64,000 nucleotides of DNA from Mytilus trossulus. Its lineage: Eukaryota > Mollusca > Bivalvia > Mytilida > Mytilidae. Shown here piece by piece: positions 10,729-23,400 of this stretch. Position 1 is the first letter of the stretch. Each line of letters opens with the position of its first letter. The DNA is taken from assembly GCF_036588685.1 (NCBI RefSeq), contig NC_086374.1, forward strand, positions 32,976,886 to 33,040,885, written 5' to 3'. The notes below the pieces were generated by a model. That model searched no databases and was not told the origin of the DNA. It worked only from the letters and a program-made list of their open reading frames with translations. A program made the position numbers and the translations under genes.

Positions 10729-10850
10729 TATAGCTGACTTTCAGGTATGGGCTTAGCTCATTGTTGAAGACCATATGGTGACCTATAGTTGTTAATTTAT
10801 GTCTCCTTTGGTCTCCTATGGCATCATAAAACATCTGTTTATATATATAC
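10729..10850 (+). mobile_element. CATACCACATCTTC-type short element (partial)
   Basis: Contains TAGCTGACTTTCAGGTATGG, GCTCATTGTTGAAG, GGTGACCTATAGTTGTTAAT and TGTCTCCTTTGGTCTCC. The 3' end is degraded (CATCATAAAACATCTG). Same family as 2069-2247. Confidence 0.65.
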
Positions 10851-13800
10851 ACTATGTTTCTTGGTCCTATATGACTAACCAATCTTTTCTTTCACATTCA
10901 ACAGATCATATCAATTATAAAATGTATGCCAGATAGTCCGTCTTTACAGTACATGTACTAGAAAACTAAATAAGCCATCAAATCTTGTCAACTTGTCAGA
11001 TTAGAAACACATTACTCATACAAAAGAAAAAACAGAAGTAGTTTTAAATAGCATCTTTTTATTTTGTTCTTTAACAGGCACATTATAGTTTTTTTCACAT
11101 TCTATGAAATTTATATCATAACAGAATATAAATACACTTACGATGTACAAGTTATGTTTTAACAAGTTGGTATGGTTGTACACTGTACGAAATATTCACA
11201 CTGTACAATTTGCACAAAGGATGAATTATGTCCTAATGGTATGTGGGAACACTTTGTTTCATATATATATATGAAAAGGTCATAGTTCTATATTTACCCA
11301 GTTATGAATAATGTGTCAGGGGTCTAAATAAGGATGATTTAACCTACCCATGAAAAAACACATTTTTTACAAGAACTTGCAGGTCAACGACTTAAAAAGT
11401 ACTGTATCCACTCAGTAAATCTGCTTAGTTTGATTGGCACATAATAACTATTTTAACTTGTGGACTATGGCAGATTATCTTTATTTCTCAGAGTGTATAA
11501 AAATTACGAAAAACAAAATTGAAATTTTGTTCACTTCAAACTTTGAAAACAAATGTACAATCAGAAAGTATAAGCCAGTCAAATTAAGAAGAGAGTGGTG
11601 TGTTAATCAAACTAAATGATACAACTCTTATTTTTCAACCAAAAGCTAACATGCTTTATCTAGATTCAAATCCATGTTAAATATATTTTTTCTAAATTAT
11701 TTTCAGCCCAAGGAAAAATACTAGTATCACTTTTACAAATTAAAAAGGGTGTACTATAATGGGATGTTCTTATATCCCTGAAATCGTGTTAGGTGGTAGA
11801 CCAATGAAAATCCTTGTTCAAATAATTAGGTAAACTAATAATTCTTCAAGGAAAGACAGATTTCCTAAACATTGAATAACACTTCTTATATCAAATAACC
11901 AAATCAATTGGTAAGGCTTATAACTTACATGCTATGTGTCAAGCATTAGCCCCAAAAACATGTATAATGTAGCATGCATTACGACTAAATAAACACAAAA
12001 AGTCAATGAAAAATATTGCAACAATAATGCAAGATCACATTTTTGACGAATAAATTAAGTTATGATACAATGATCATGGATGAGATTCATTTTAACAGCA
12101 TAAATATTCAATAAAAATTCAGAATTTTGAAAATATACAAGTAGGGTCTAAAGATGTGACAAATGGAATATTTTTCATTTTGGTCCCATTTCGCCACAAA
12201 ATATCAATGAAAAAATAGTTTAGTTGATTACATGTAAATTAGTGTACAAATTTTGTTTGAACTGTGAGAGTCAATAAGACCACTGAAAGGTGGAAATAGG
12301 TACCAAAATATTGAAACATAAATTAAATACAGAAATTTCCCTCAGCACAACACTAAGCAGCATAGATTTTAAGATATAGTATTTATTTTCTCATATGACC
12401 AAAATGTAAATTTTTCATGGCGTTTTGTATTATTTTTCAATGTCGTATATACCTTTAATGCTTTACCATGTTTCAGTTTTCAAAATTAATATCAAACAAA
12501 GTACTTCTTGTTTAAGGCTTAAAAATCAATAATAATTAATAACTTCTGTTTCTGGTTTTTTCTTTTTCAATATTATTCAGCCTCTTGTGGAAAAATATGT
12601 TAACAAATGCACATCAAGACATATTATTTTGTGTAGGATATATATACTGGCACAATGGTAACAACATCAACAACATTTGGTTTGACATAATAATCACACA
12701 TTAATATCACTGCTTAGAAAGACCATTCATTAAATGAGACAACTTAAAACATAACACTTTTAAAAACTTTCATTTCTTAAAAAATTGAAAGCCTCATTGA
12801 TTAACAATGTAAACATTTCAGAAAAGTTAACTTTTGAGCTGAAGATTTCACAACTCACATTCTTCTTTTTCTATGAATATTTGCTCCCTTGAATAATGTA
12901 TTTTTTCAGTTCTGGATTATAACAACTGGGATAGTTAAGTCTTCGTCAAGTAAAATATAATATACTACTCCAAAATATGGTAAGCTTGACATAAAAATGG
13001 TTCCCACACCACACCTGCTTAATGATTTACTAGGTACAAAGCAAAAAAACATGAATTTCATCCAGCTGATTTACTTTTCCTTTCATTTTTCTGAGGGTTA
13101 GTTAACAGGGCATTTTTGTCATTTTATTGCAGGATTTATTCCGACAGATTCATTCTTAATACAATCCTTTTCAGCGAAAGTTGCAAAATAAGAGCAATAG
13201 GGAAACAGCCCAATAATTTACTCTGGAATGAAAAGGATAGTTGTACCTGTTTTATTTTTTTATTTTCTCAAAAAGTAGTTCACCAAAAAATGAGTTGACC
13301 ACTTATTCCCCATTCCTTACATACCTGACATTTTATTTCAGGAAAAGACATTTTGTACATTCTCTGTTAGAAATGAGGGGGAAAGAGTCTTTTTCTAGTA
13401 TATAAAATATGATGACATATGACAAATACAGATAATTATTGATATATGTATTCATTTTCAGAAATGAAGTAATTACATGTGAATATGACAAGAACATTTG
13501 ATCCCAAATCTATATATTCAAAAATTGAAAATGAACATCAGAATAAAATCTGGAATGCAGCAGATTGGTATCTTATTTAGAATGGTATGTAATAACAGAG
13601 TAATGGCTATGAAATCCAATTAAAACAGAACAATAATGTTGATTAAGCTCAATAGCATGAGGTATTAACTGATAAAGCATTAGAAAGCAAAATAGCTTTG
13701 ACTAGTTCTCAAAACAATTACTAACCATCCTTCTTTTCAATCCATCTTAACACAACAAATAAAATTACAAAAACTAAAATGGAAATATTGTACTCATAAA

Positions 13801-14261
13801 AATGGAATAATTTAAAATGAATCTAAAAGAAGATGAAAAGGCACAACAATGAGGTAAAATGAATTGAAATGAAAATCTTTCTGTCTAAACATGTTAGTTT
13901 GGTAACATTAAACAAAAACACTATTTCATAACCTTGCCTCCAATTCAAATAAAGCTGGCCTAAACAAAATAATTTTCTTTACTGGTAAAAATAAAATTTA
14001 TGTACATCATTTTGTCAGTAAACATCATTAATGCTTTAAAATAATTTGAAAAAAAATGTTTACAATTAAAAAACCAAAAATAAACATAAATTTATGACAA
14101 GGCTAAGATCCATGGCAGATACTGGTCTAGAATATTACATGAAAAAATAAACAATTAAATAAATGCACAAACAGCAACTGCTGAAAAATATCACAACTTT
14201 GAATTTCTTGTGTAGTTAAAACAATTGATATAAATATGTTATTAGCACTAATGTAATAGAT
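10851..14261. other. Downstream flank or 3' UTR of the DLGAP gene
   Basis: A 3.4-kb AT-rich stretch with no exon supported. Minus-strand AATAAA hexamers occur repeatedly (for example within 11057-11062 and near 13331), so a long 3' UTR could end at any of them. Plus-strand frames at 11434-11619 and 13116-13298 look like chance. Confidence 0.4.
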
Positions 14262-14449
14262 TCACTTGTCTGCTATATATATTTCAACATCATCTGAATT
14301 GTTTTGCTGCTTTTTCTTCATTGCAGCACGTTTTTCTGCCATCATTTTTTTCCTCGCATCATCACGAGCTTTGGCAAGTTTCAATCTCTCCGTTCTTTCT
14401 GGCGATGATTCTGGTGTTTCTTTTGTTTTTGATACTCGCCTTCTGGAAC
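14262..14449 (-). CDS. DLGAP: DLGAP terminal coding exon
   Basis: 188 nt after acceptor GTACATTTAG. Encodes SRRRVSKTKETPESSPERTE, a charged helix with KLAKARDDARKKMMAEKRAA, then NNSDDVEIYIADK and TGA. The DxVEIYI block is the conserved C-terminal signature of the family (vertebrate -DSIEIYIPEAQTRL type). The following PDZ-binding residues are replaced by ADK and a stop. Confidence 0.93.
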
Positions 14450-17400
14450 CTAAATGTACAAGACAGTTAACATATATTAAATTGACAAAAATTGAGAAAT
14501 GCAGTTTTGATCTCCATTACACCTCACTGTTGAACTATTTTCAATATGGATTATCTCCACTTAGTCCAACTATAAAAAAGAAAAAAAGGTTGTTGTATGT
14601 GATGCTCACTTAGAAATATGTATGAAAGATAATCTAGTTTTTTGGTGATTTTTTTTCTCAATAAAAATCTAATTTACAGATCTTTTGATGCTATGTAATT
14701 TAACTTTAAAATATACAGATGGTTTATATTTGTGCAAAATGTCTAACACAATTTTATGTGTTATTGATGTAACAATTTCAAAAATGTTTTATCATGCCAT
14801 CGAATTACTGTTGAATCAGTTTCATTCCTGGGATACCAATTTTCGATCATTTCAAAGATGTAGTTTAACCACAAATTTAAATATTCAACGAGATACAAAT
14901 TTTCAAAAGCCTTGCATGCAGACTTTAGCATAGAAGAAATACTAACTGATGTTACATTTGGTGTACTGGCATATAAATCTTGGAACAGATGAAATACTTC
15001 CAAGTGTTACATTTGGTGTACTGTTATTTATTGATATTTTTTTGGGGGAAAGACTTACCTGGTGTGCCTGCTGGTGTACTGGCATTACTAACTGATTTTG
15101 GACTAGAACTAATAGAGCTTTCTCTAGACTGAAAAAAAAGTATAGAATAAATATATAAACAAGGAGATCTGGTATGATAACCAACGAGACTAATGACATT
15201 ACCTGGCATTGAATTTCATACTTTACCATGATTATTTAAAAAATATGATACCAACAAGTCTACCATTACCAATACACAAAAAGAATTTTTCAATCATATA
15301 AAAGTTATAAATGAAACATACTGCAGCAGTCTGTATAAATTAGTCAAGAAGCCAGGACACTTAAAAGAATTTTAGGTTTTCACAAAAGTTATGGCAAAAC
15401 CATTTCACCAATTGACTCTTTTCTCAAGACAAATGAGAATTCTGTAATTATTTTCAAATACTTTTTGTGTTTTTAATCATTTGATGCAAATTTGTGCTCC
15501 TTTGTTTTTTACTTTGTTAATGTATTCATATGATAGAAAATCCAATGTTTAGAATGGTTTATGTTTATATTTTTTCTTTAGCCAAAGTAAATAAATAAGT
15601 TGGATAACCATGATGACAGTAATAATCCAAACTATATGAAATAGCATATTGAATGGGATACTTCATATTGTATCTCATGTAAACTTTTTTCAAATATTTC
15701 ATTTTTAATTTATTTATTTACTGATATGCAATCTTCATTCTTTTACCTATCAAATCTAGTTTCATCAATTTATTCAATGATCAATCTTGAAAAAATAATT
15801 GACAATGTGTGCATGGAAAATAGTTGAAGCCCCTGCTTGTATATTACTTAATAAAGGAGGCATATCTCCAGAACAGTCAAAGCAAAGCCACCCAAATTCC
15901 TACTTTATCTGCGTTTTGCGATAATTAGCATTGTCACCCATACAGTATGGGTTTTTCTCATTGTTGGAGGCTATAAAGTTGCCGATAATAACTTACACCA
16001 CTTTATTTGAACTTTAGTGGATAGCTGTCTGATTGGCAATCATACCACACCTTCTTATTTTGATATGTTTTGTATAAAGTTCATAACAATTGAATGAGGC
16101 AAACTAAAGTTAGAGAATGGAAACAAATTTTGAAATGTACAATGGGACAATCTACAATCTAAGTCTCTGATGTGAAGCTGCTAACCAACTATATGTCCAT
16201 ATATTCAGTAGTTCCTGAGGCCACACTTAAAAATATTTTGGTTTGCCCAAACCCTACCCAAAGGTTGAGACAGTGGGTTGGTAGGTAGGCATTTTCTTTT
16301 TTTTTTCAAAAAAAGAAATTGAAGTATCAGATGTTTATTAGTCTTCATGTCTATTTGATTAAAAAAAAAACTTCTTCAAATCAGGACAATAAAAGAATTT
16401 GAGTAGGCAGCTTTTTTCTGGGTAGGTAGCGTTTGGGCAAACAAACCTATTATTTATTATGGCCTGAGGTACTTGAGAATTGTGTGACGGGATTTTTTTT
16501 AATGGCCGAAAAGCCAAACAAAGGAACAAACAAGTTGATTACCCTTATAGAGAGGAAGTATAATAAAGCCTTTGGTTTCCATATCAGTAACTACACTTAC
16601 ATGCATACAAAGTTCTTTCCAACCATTCTGTCGTATTAACTCTAATTCTGTGAACATTTCCTCCACATTATCTACTTGTATTTTGATCATCTCCCAGAAT
16701 CCCTGCAGGTCTTCCCATTTCAACAATTTACCATCTACAGTTGGGTTCTGAAAGTAAATAATTACCATACAACAAATACTCATGGGTGTATAATGATTTA
16801 TACTAACTACAGAAGCACATGCATATTTTTTGGTAAAACATTTTTTTTTATCAACACAATTTTAAGATTATATTTGCATGTTTTGACTGGATTGCTGTAG
16901 GTGAGAGCCTTTATATATGCATGACTATTCTATAAAGTCTGATAATGAGCTTATAATGTGTTCAAGAAGTAAAATGTTCCAATAAAATCTTACCATATGT
17001 TCATAACATAAGTCTTCAAACTGTTTAAATTTTTGGTTGACCAGTAAATTGGCTTTTCCAACTGCTGCCCGTATTTTGCCACTTGCTGAAAAACAAAACA
17101 CTCTGACTATAATCAAGTTTTATTATATATTTAGTTACTTCACATTAAAATGAAATTTAAAAAAAAAAAAGAGATGTGTGTTTATATGTCAATATGATAG
17201 CAGGCCTAAAAATACCCCCCAAAAAAAGCATTTAAGGTGACCACTTGGATTTTCAATAAAAAAATGAAAGTATCATAAAATACATATCATGTACAGGTAT
17301 TAATAAGAAGCAGTGGTATGCTTTCCAATGAGACAGCTATCCACCAGAAACAAAATGAATAGGATGTTAACAAATATAGTTAGTCACTGTATACACTTTA

Positions 17401-20400
17401 TAAATAAGTAAAACACATACCACATAGTAATTATAAGCTATAAACATTGTATTTTGAACTTTAAATCACTGGAAATTAAGAAAATCTGTAATTACATTTA
17501 AAAGAGACCCCCCAAAAAATGTCATCAGCAATGTCAACACAAAAAACCTTGATAAACATGACAGAACAACTTTTGGATGGTTTCCTGACTTGAAACCCAA
17601 ATATTACCATATATATAGCTTAATACAGCTAAACAACAACGAATACAATAGTACAATCTAAAGAACAGGACTACTGGTGCTGTCAATGACAAATGAAAAG
17701 TCACAAATAAAAAGCAAAATCAACCCATAGTAAATAATTCTCCAAAGTATGATACTAAATGCAAAAAATGTAAACTGCAAATCTCCAACAACTAGGCATA
17801 TGGAAATATTGCTGTTTTCATGGTCTAATTAAACTCAATCAACATATGTTGTACTTCCATTTAATAGTAAAAAAAAACACATTGAAATACAGTCCTAGAT
17901 ATAGGAAGATGTGGGATGAGTGCCAATGAGACAACTCTCCATCCAAGTCATAATTTATAAAAGTAAACCATTAGGTCATTGTACGGCCTTCAACATGGAG
18001 CCTTTGCTCACACCGAACAAAAAGCTATAAAGGGCCCCAAAATTACTAGTGTAAAACTATTCAAACGGGAAAACCAACAGTCTAATTCTTATTACTTGAA
18101 ACTTAATATCACAACAAAAATCTAGGTACACAAGGTATGTAAATCACTTTAATCAAATTCCTGAATGCAAAACTCAGAAAGCCTTCCTGATATTTGTGTT
18201 ACTAAGTTTTAACTGATATCGGATCTGTGTTTTATGGTAACACCTATTTCCTAAATTCTACTATTTATAAACTTTGCAAAGATTTCATCCTCTAAAAATA
18301 TATAATTGGAATTCCAGTACATTGTAGTAATTTAACTTATCTATGTTAACAATTCAACTTCTACAGGTATTATTAAATCTTATAGGAAGTTTTCTTCTTC
18401 TAACCCAGTGACCCCTTTCCCATTGATAAACCTTGACCTTTTTATCCCACTAACAGTGAAATCAACAATCAATATTGAACTCACATGCAGCATCATAGAA
18501 CACAGATCAATAGAAAGACAACCAGCAGAAAATTTGTGTGTGATTTTTTAAATTATATTAATTAACATGCTTCCTCTCAACTGTAACCCAACTATGTTTT
18601 TTTCTAATGAATTGAATACTGTATGAAATTATGCTTGATCGACTAGAATCTAATAGTTAGAGCTACTAATCATTGAAATCAATTAGGACCAAACAAATGA
18701 TATTGGAATGCTTCGGTAATTGATTAGGACAAAAACAATGTAATTTCAAACATGAAGTTGAAAAAAATCAATATGAGCTCAAAGGAAACTACCATTAAGT
18801 ATAATATATATATGTATTTGATACACCCATGTAGGGGTTAGGCAGATTTGATGCATCTTAAATACCCTGAAGGGTATTTTAACAATTTGACCTGATGTGT
18901 TTATGGAAAAGCATGACAACTGCAGGATATCAAATTACATGTTATGACATCTCGATGTAAGTTAAGAAGATAGAGATCTGTTTTGTCATGACAAAAAAAT
19001 AAACTTTTTTTCTGAACTAGCGATTTTGAAAACTATTCTTATTTTCCTTCAGGGTGGTCATACACATATAATTCAGCCCAAGCCTCCTTCCTGTTATTTA
19101 GTAATCAGACTACTGCACAAGACAAAATAGACATAAAATGTACACCTCCCCAGTCTGTCATGTAAAAATACTAAAATCAGTTTTTTTTGTTATGTAATTG
19201 TACCAGTAGTTAGAGATATTTTTTGGTAAATCGTTCAGTTGATTTGTCCCACATTCATTCTAGATTAATCAAGTCTATAATTATTATCAAGTTACAAGTT
19301 TTAAAAGTTTTACGATGTTAAGAGTTTTGTTAAGTTTCCAATAACAAAACATTGGATTTGCAGCATCTACAAAAGGTGGAAGCCAATTATCTCCAGATAA
19401 TCTAGATATAAAATATTTACAATTTTTCTCCTATATTACATACCATCTTCAGGGATATCTTGGCAGTATAAATCAGCCTCTATTTGCCGACACAGTGACA
19501 CAAGATGAACAGCTTCTGTCTTTGTTACATTTAAATAATATTCTCCATCCTGCAAAACATAAAAAATCTCTTTTAAGTACAATGCTTGGACAGTATTGGT
19601 TTCAGCCTATGGTTTGAAATGAAATTCAAATACTCTGGGTTCTTTTTTTTTTAAAGTAGAACTAGTAGAGTGCATTAATTAAAATTCAATTTCATGTGTT
19701 CTTCAAGTGCTTATTTCTGTTATTTTAGTTTTTAATTTGACCATCATGACCATACATGTATTATATTAAAGAGTTTTCACATCATGATTAAATGTTCATG
19801 TAACAATTCATTACAGTATGAACAAACACATTGTTAGTTTGTCTTGGGAGGTAACCTAAATCTTTAATCATTTTGTTAATTGAATCATGCTACAAAGAAG
19901 TTCCTTGTGCATCATGTGTATATCTTTGGGGTCAATTCTTGACAAACAATTATCTTACTAACAAAGAAAGGTGATATGTACAATGTATGTATATATTACC
20001 ATTAGGGCAAAAACTATGTGACTGTGACATTTGTATATTGTGTCTCATTTGAATATAGTTGAGGTAGCTAAGTAAGGATGGGTTGTCTAGTTTATTTTAA
20101 AAGTACAAATCTAAAAATTATAGCAAAAAAAAATTCAAGGAAGATGTTCATTTATAGCACAAATTCAGCATGTTCAGGGTATGTAGCTGGAAACCGTAAT
20201 CTGACATAAGCTTTAAATACAAATTTGTATCAAATATTCAAGTGTTTCAAAGTCACCTAAATGGAAAATGCAGCTTGCAAGATTTTATATCATGACATTT
20301 CAATTTTTTGGTTTTAAAAAGCATCCATATTTTTATCTTGACATTACTCTAACAATCTAGTTAATGAATAAAACTTATTGAAGATTTACCTCTGGTATAT

Positions 20401-23400
20401 AAACAAGAGGCTCTCAAGAGCCTGAATCGCTCACCTTAATTCTTTTGGTTAAATCTCTCATCAATGATTATTTTGGCTTTTCAATTTATTTAAATGTTTT
20501 TTGGATCGTCCTATTTTCTTCAAAAGCCAAAAAAAATAATCATTTTCTCCTATGTTCTATTTTAGCCATAGTAGCTATGTTTCTTGACATACAAGGAAAA
20601 AAAATATAAAATTTATACTAAATACTCTGAAACTCATTTAGCCTAAGTTTGGCTGAAATTGATACAGCAGTTTCAAAGGAGAAGATTTTTTAAAGTAAGT
20701 CAACATGATGAACAAATTGCGAAAAAAGTCCTTAAAGGGCAATAACTCCTTAAGGGGTCAATTGACAATTTTGGTCAAATTGACTTAATTGAAGATCTTA
20801 CTTTGCTGAACATCATTGCTGTTTACAGTTTATTTCTACCTATAATTATATTCAAGATAATAAACAAAAACAGCAAAATTTCCTTAAAATTATCAATTCA
20901 GGGGCAGCAACCCAACAACAGGTTGTCAGATTCATCTGAAAATTTCAGGGCAGATACATTGTAGATCTTGACCTGATAAAGAATATAACCCCAGGTCAGA
21001 TTTGCTCTAAATGCTTTGGTTTTTGAGTTAAAAGCCAAAAACTGCATTTGACCCCTATGTTCTATTTTTAGCAATGGCGACCATGTTTGTTAAAAGATCA
21101 TAACTTCGGATACAATTTACAATCTAGATACCCTAAGGAACATTCAGTTAAAGTTTGGAAGTATTTGGCCTAGTAGTTTCAGAGGAGAAGAATTTTGTAA
21201 AAGATTTTTAAGATTTACGAAAAAAGGTTAAAAATTGACTATAAAGGGCAATAACTCCTAAAGGGGTCATCTGACCATTTCCGTCATGTTGACTTATTTG
21301 TAAATCTTACTTTGCTGAACATTATTGCTGTTTACAGTTTATCTCTATCTATAATAATTCATACCACATCTTCCTATATCTACTTCCTCAAAATTTCCAC
21401 CATAAATAATTATACTTACCAACTTAGGATCTCCTGTTGGGTATTGTGTACCATCCAACACAGAATGTCCATTTATTAAACTAGAATTTACACTGTTCGT
21501 TACATTTCTATTGGCTCTATTATACACTAGAGGTTGAGGACGTATTAATCCAAATTCTGAATTACTACTGATACTTGTCCGTTGAACAGGAGACATAACT
21601 TTAGCCATCTCCGGAGACATAGGATTTGAACCTAAAGACGAGGAGCTAGAATACGGTGATCTTGTGTCCTTTTTAGATTTATATGCACTGTATTGACTGT
21701 AACGACCGTATCCACTCACTGAACAACTAAGTTTAAGATATGATGGTGTTTTTGAATTATCGGGTAACACTATTTCAGCACTATCGGCCAACTTTGGCAT
21801 CTCAGTATATTCCACATTGTGACTAAGCGGTGTAACAACTGGATTTAATGAAGATTCTGATAATGAATGATCTTTCTTATGACTGTTTAATACTTTACTG
21901 TCATTAGACTTGTCTTTTAGGTTGTCCTGTGTACTACTGAACACAACTTTACTGGGTGTAGTCACGTCCCTACTCTCTTCACTCAGAATTGATGGGTCAC
22001 TGCCTGAAATAAAAATATATCTACAGTAACATTTTGTTTAATAATATTGAAGATTAAGGTTGAATAAAGGAGCATTTTTAATACTGTTTGATCATACCAC
22101 AAGGTTGTCATTTTTTAATCCATACATAAACCACAGGTCTACATTTTACAAATTACTCATACATATAAGACCTTTTATGTCAATCAAATCAAAAAGTGTC
22201 TTACAATACAAGCCTATGTGTACATTCCAGAAGTAAATGATGAGGCAGCACTAATACTTACCGAAACCATGAAATCAATACAAACTCTGTTTAAAATTAA
22301 AGCTCAATCATAAAAAGTCTGCCTTTTTATAAACTAACACTTTCAATTTTGAAGTATTAAAATTCAACACATACCAGTGACAATCTAATCAGGTGATATA
22401 CAATAGATATCATATGACAGGCCACCCTTGTCACTCATTCATGGTAAATTAATTTACATGATAGGTACAAATGTCACTGAATATTAGGAAGACATCTCAA
22501 TTACTAATGTCAGTCTGCATATTAGGGGATATTTACATCCATTTTCATTGTCAATCTCACAGACCCTTGAGGATTTGAATCTAACCTTAAAAAACACAAT
22601 GAAAAGATGACTGAAGTATATTTATCTAGATCGTTACAATGACCAGAGGACAGTTATTGTAGGCTATAACTTTTCTGTATAAGGAATAAGGTACAAACCT
22701 TTCATTCTGATCCTCAATTAAAGTACAACTTTGTCATGTACAAAGTGAAAGTAAACCATTTACTTACATCATGTACTAGCTACCATCTGGTATGAGTAAT
22801 AATGATCTATCTTCAGGCAGTTTGACCTTATCATAAGGGTCAAATTATAAATGCAATGCAATATGTCACTGCAGGGGAAAATATGTCAAATGTTTTGTGC
22901 TGAAAATGTGCAATAACTGTAGGGAATATGATTGTTTTTGCATGTCAACTGACAATAACATCAGAGTTTACAGTTTCCTGTTTGTATTCACTCAAGTAGG
23001 TTCTTGCCTACATTTTATTGTGATTAAACAATAGCAAATTTAATCTAAAGTCCTGTTTGAAATGTTCCTTATATATACACAGTCTGGAATTAAAATTTAG
23101 CAGTTCTTTGATTTAGACTAGAAAAAAACTTTGAGGTTGTAGTTCAGACATTGCTTGGATTTGTAGGATTGGAAAACCCTTCTCAGATCCTCACATTTTA
23201 ATCTATTACAATTAAGATCAAAACTTATTTGTTTAATGCAACATGCAAATATTTATATGGAAATGTTTCTTAAAATGTTATGCTGTTCTTATAAAGGTTG
23301 ATTTAAATGTTATGTAGTTTGTGTTAAAGCTTGCAGTTATCTTACTTAATCCTCAGTTTACATTTGTTTGCTGATCTGATAATAAATGATAAATTTCAAC

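Noticed and set aside
14761..15003. Extra DLGAP exon suggested by STPNVTSVSISS
   Set aside because: The similarity to exon 6 is from a decayed tandem copy; no acceptor/donor pair with fitting phase was found.
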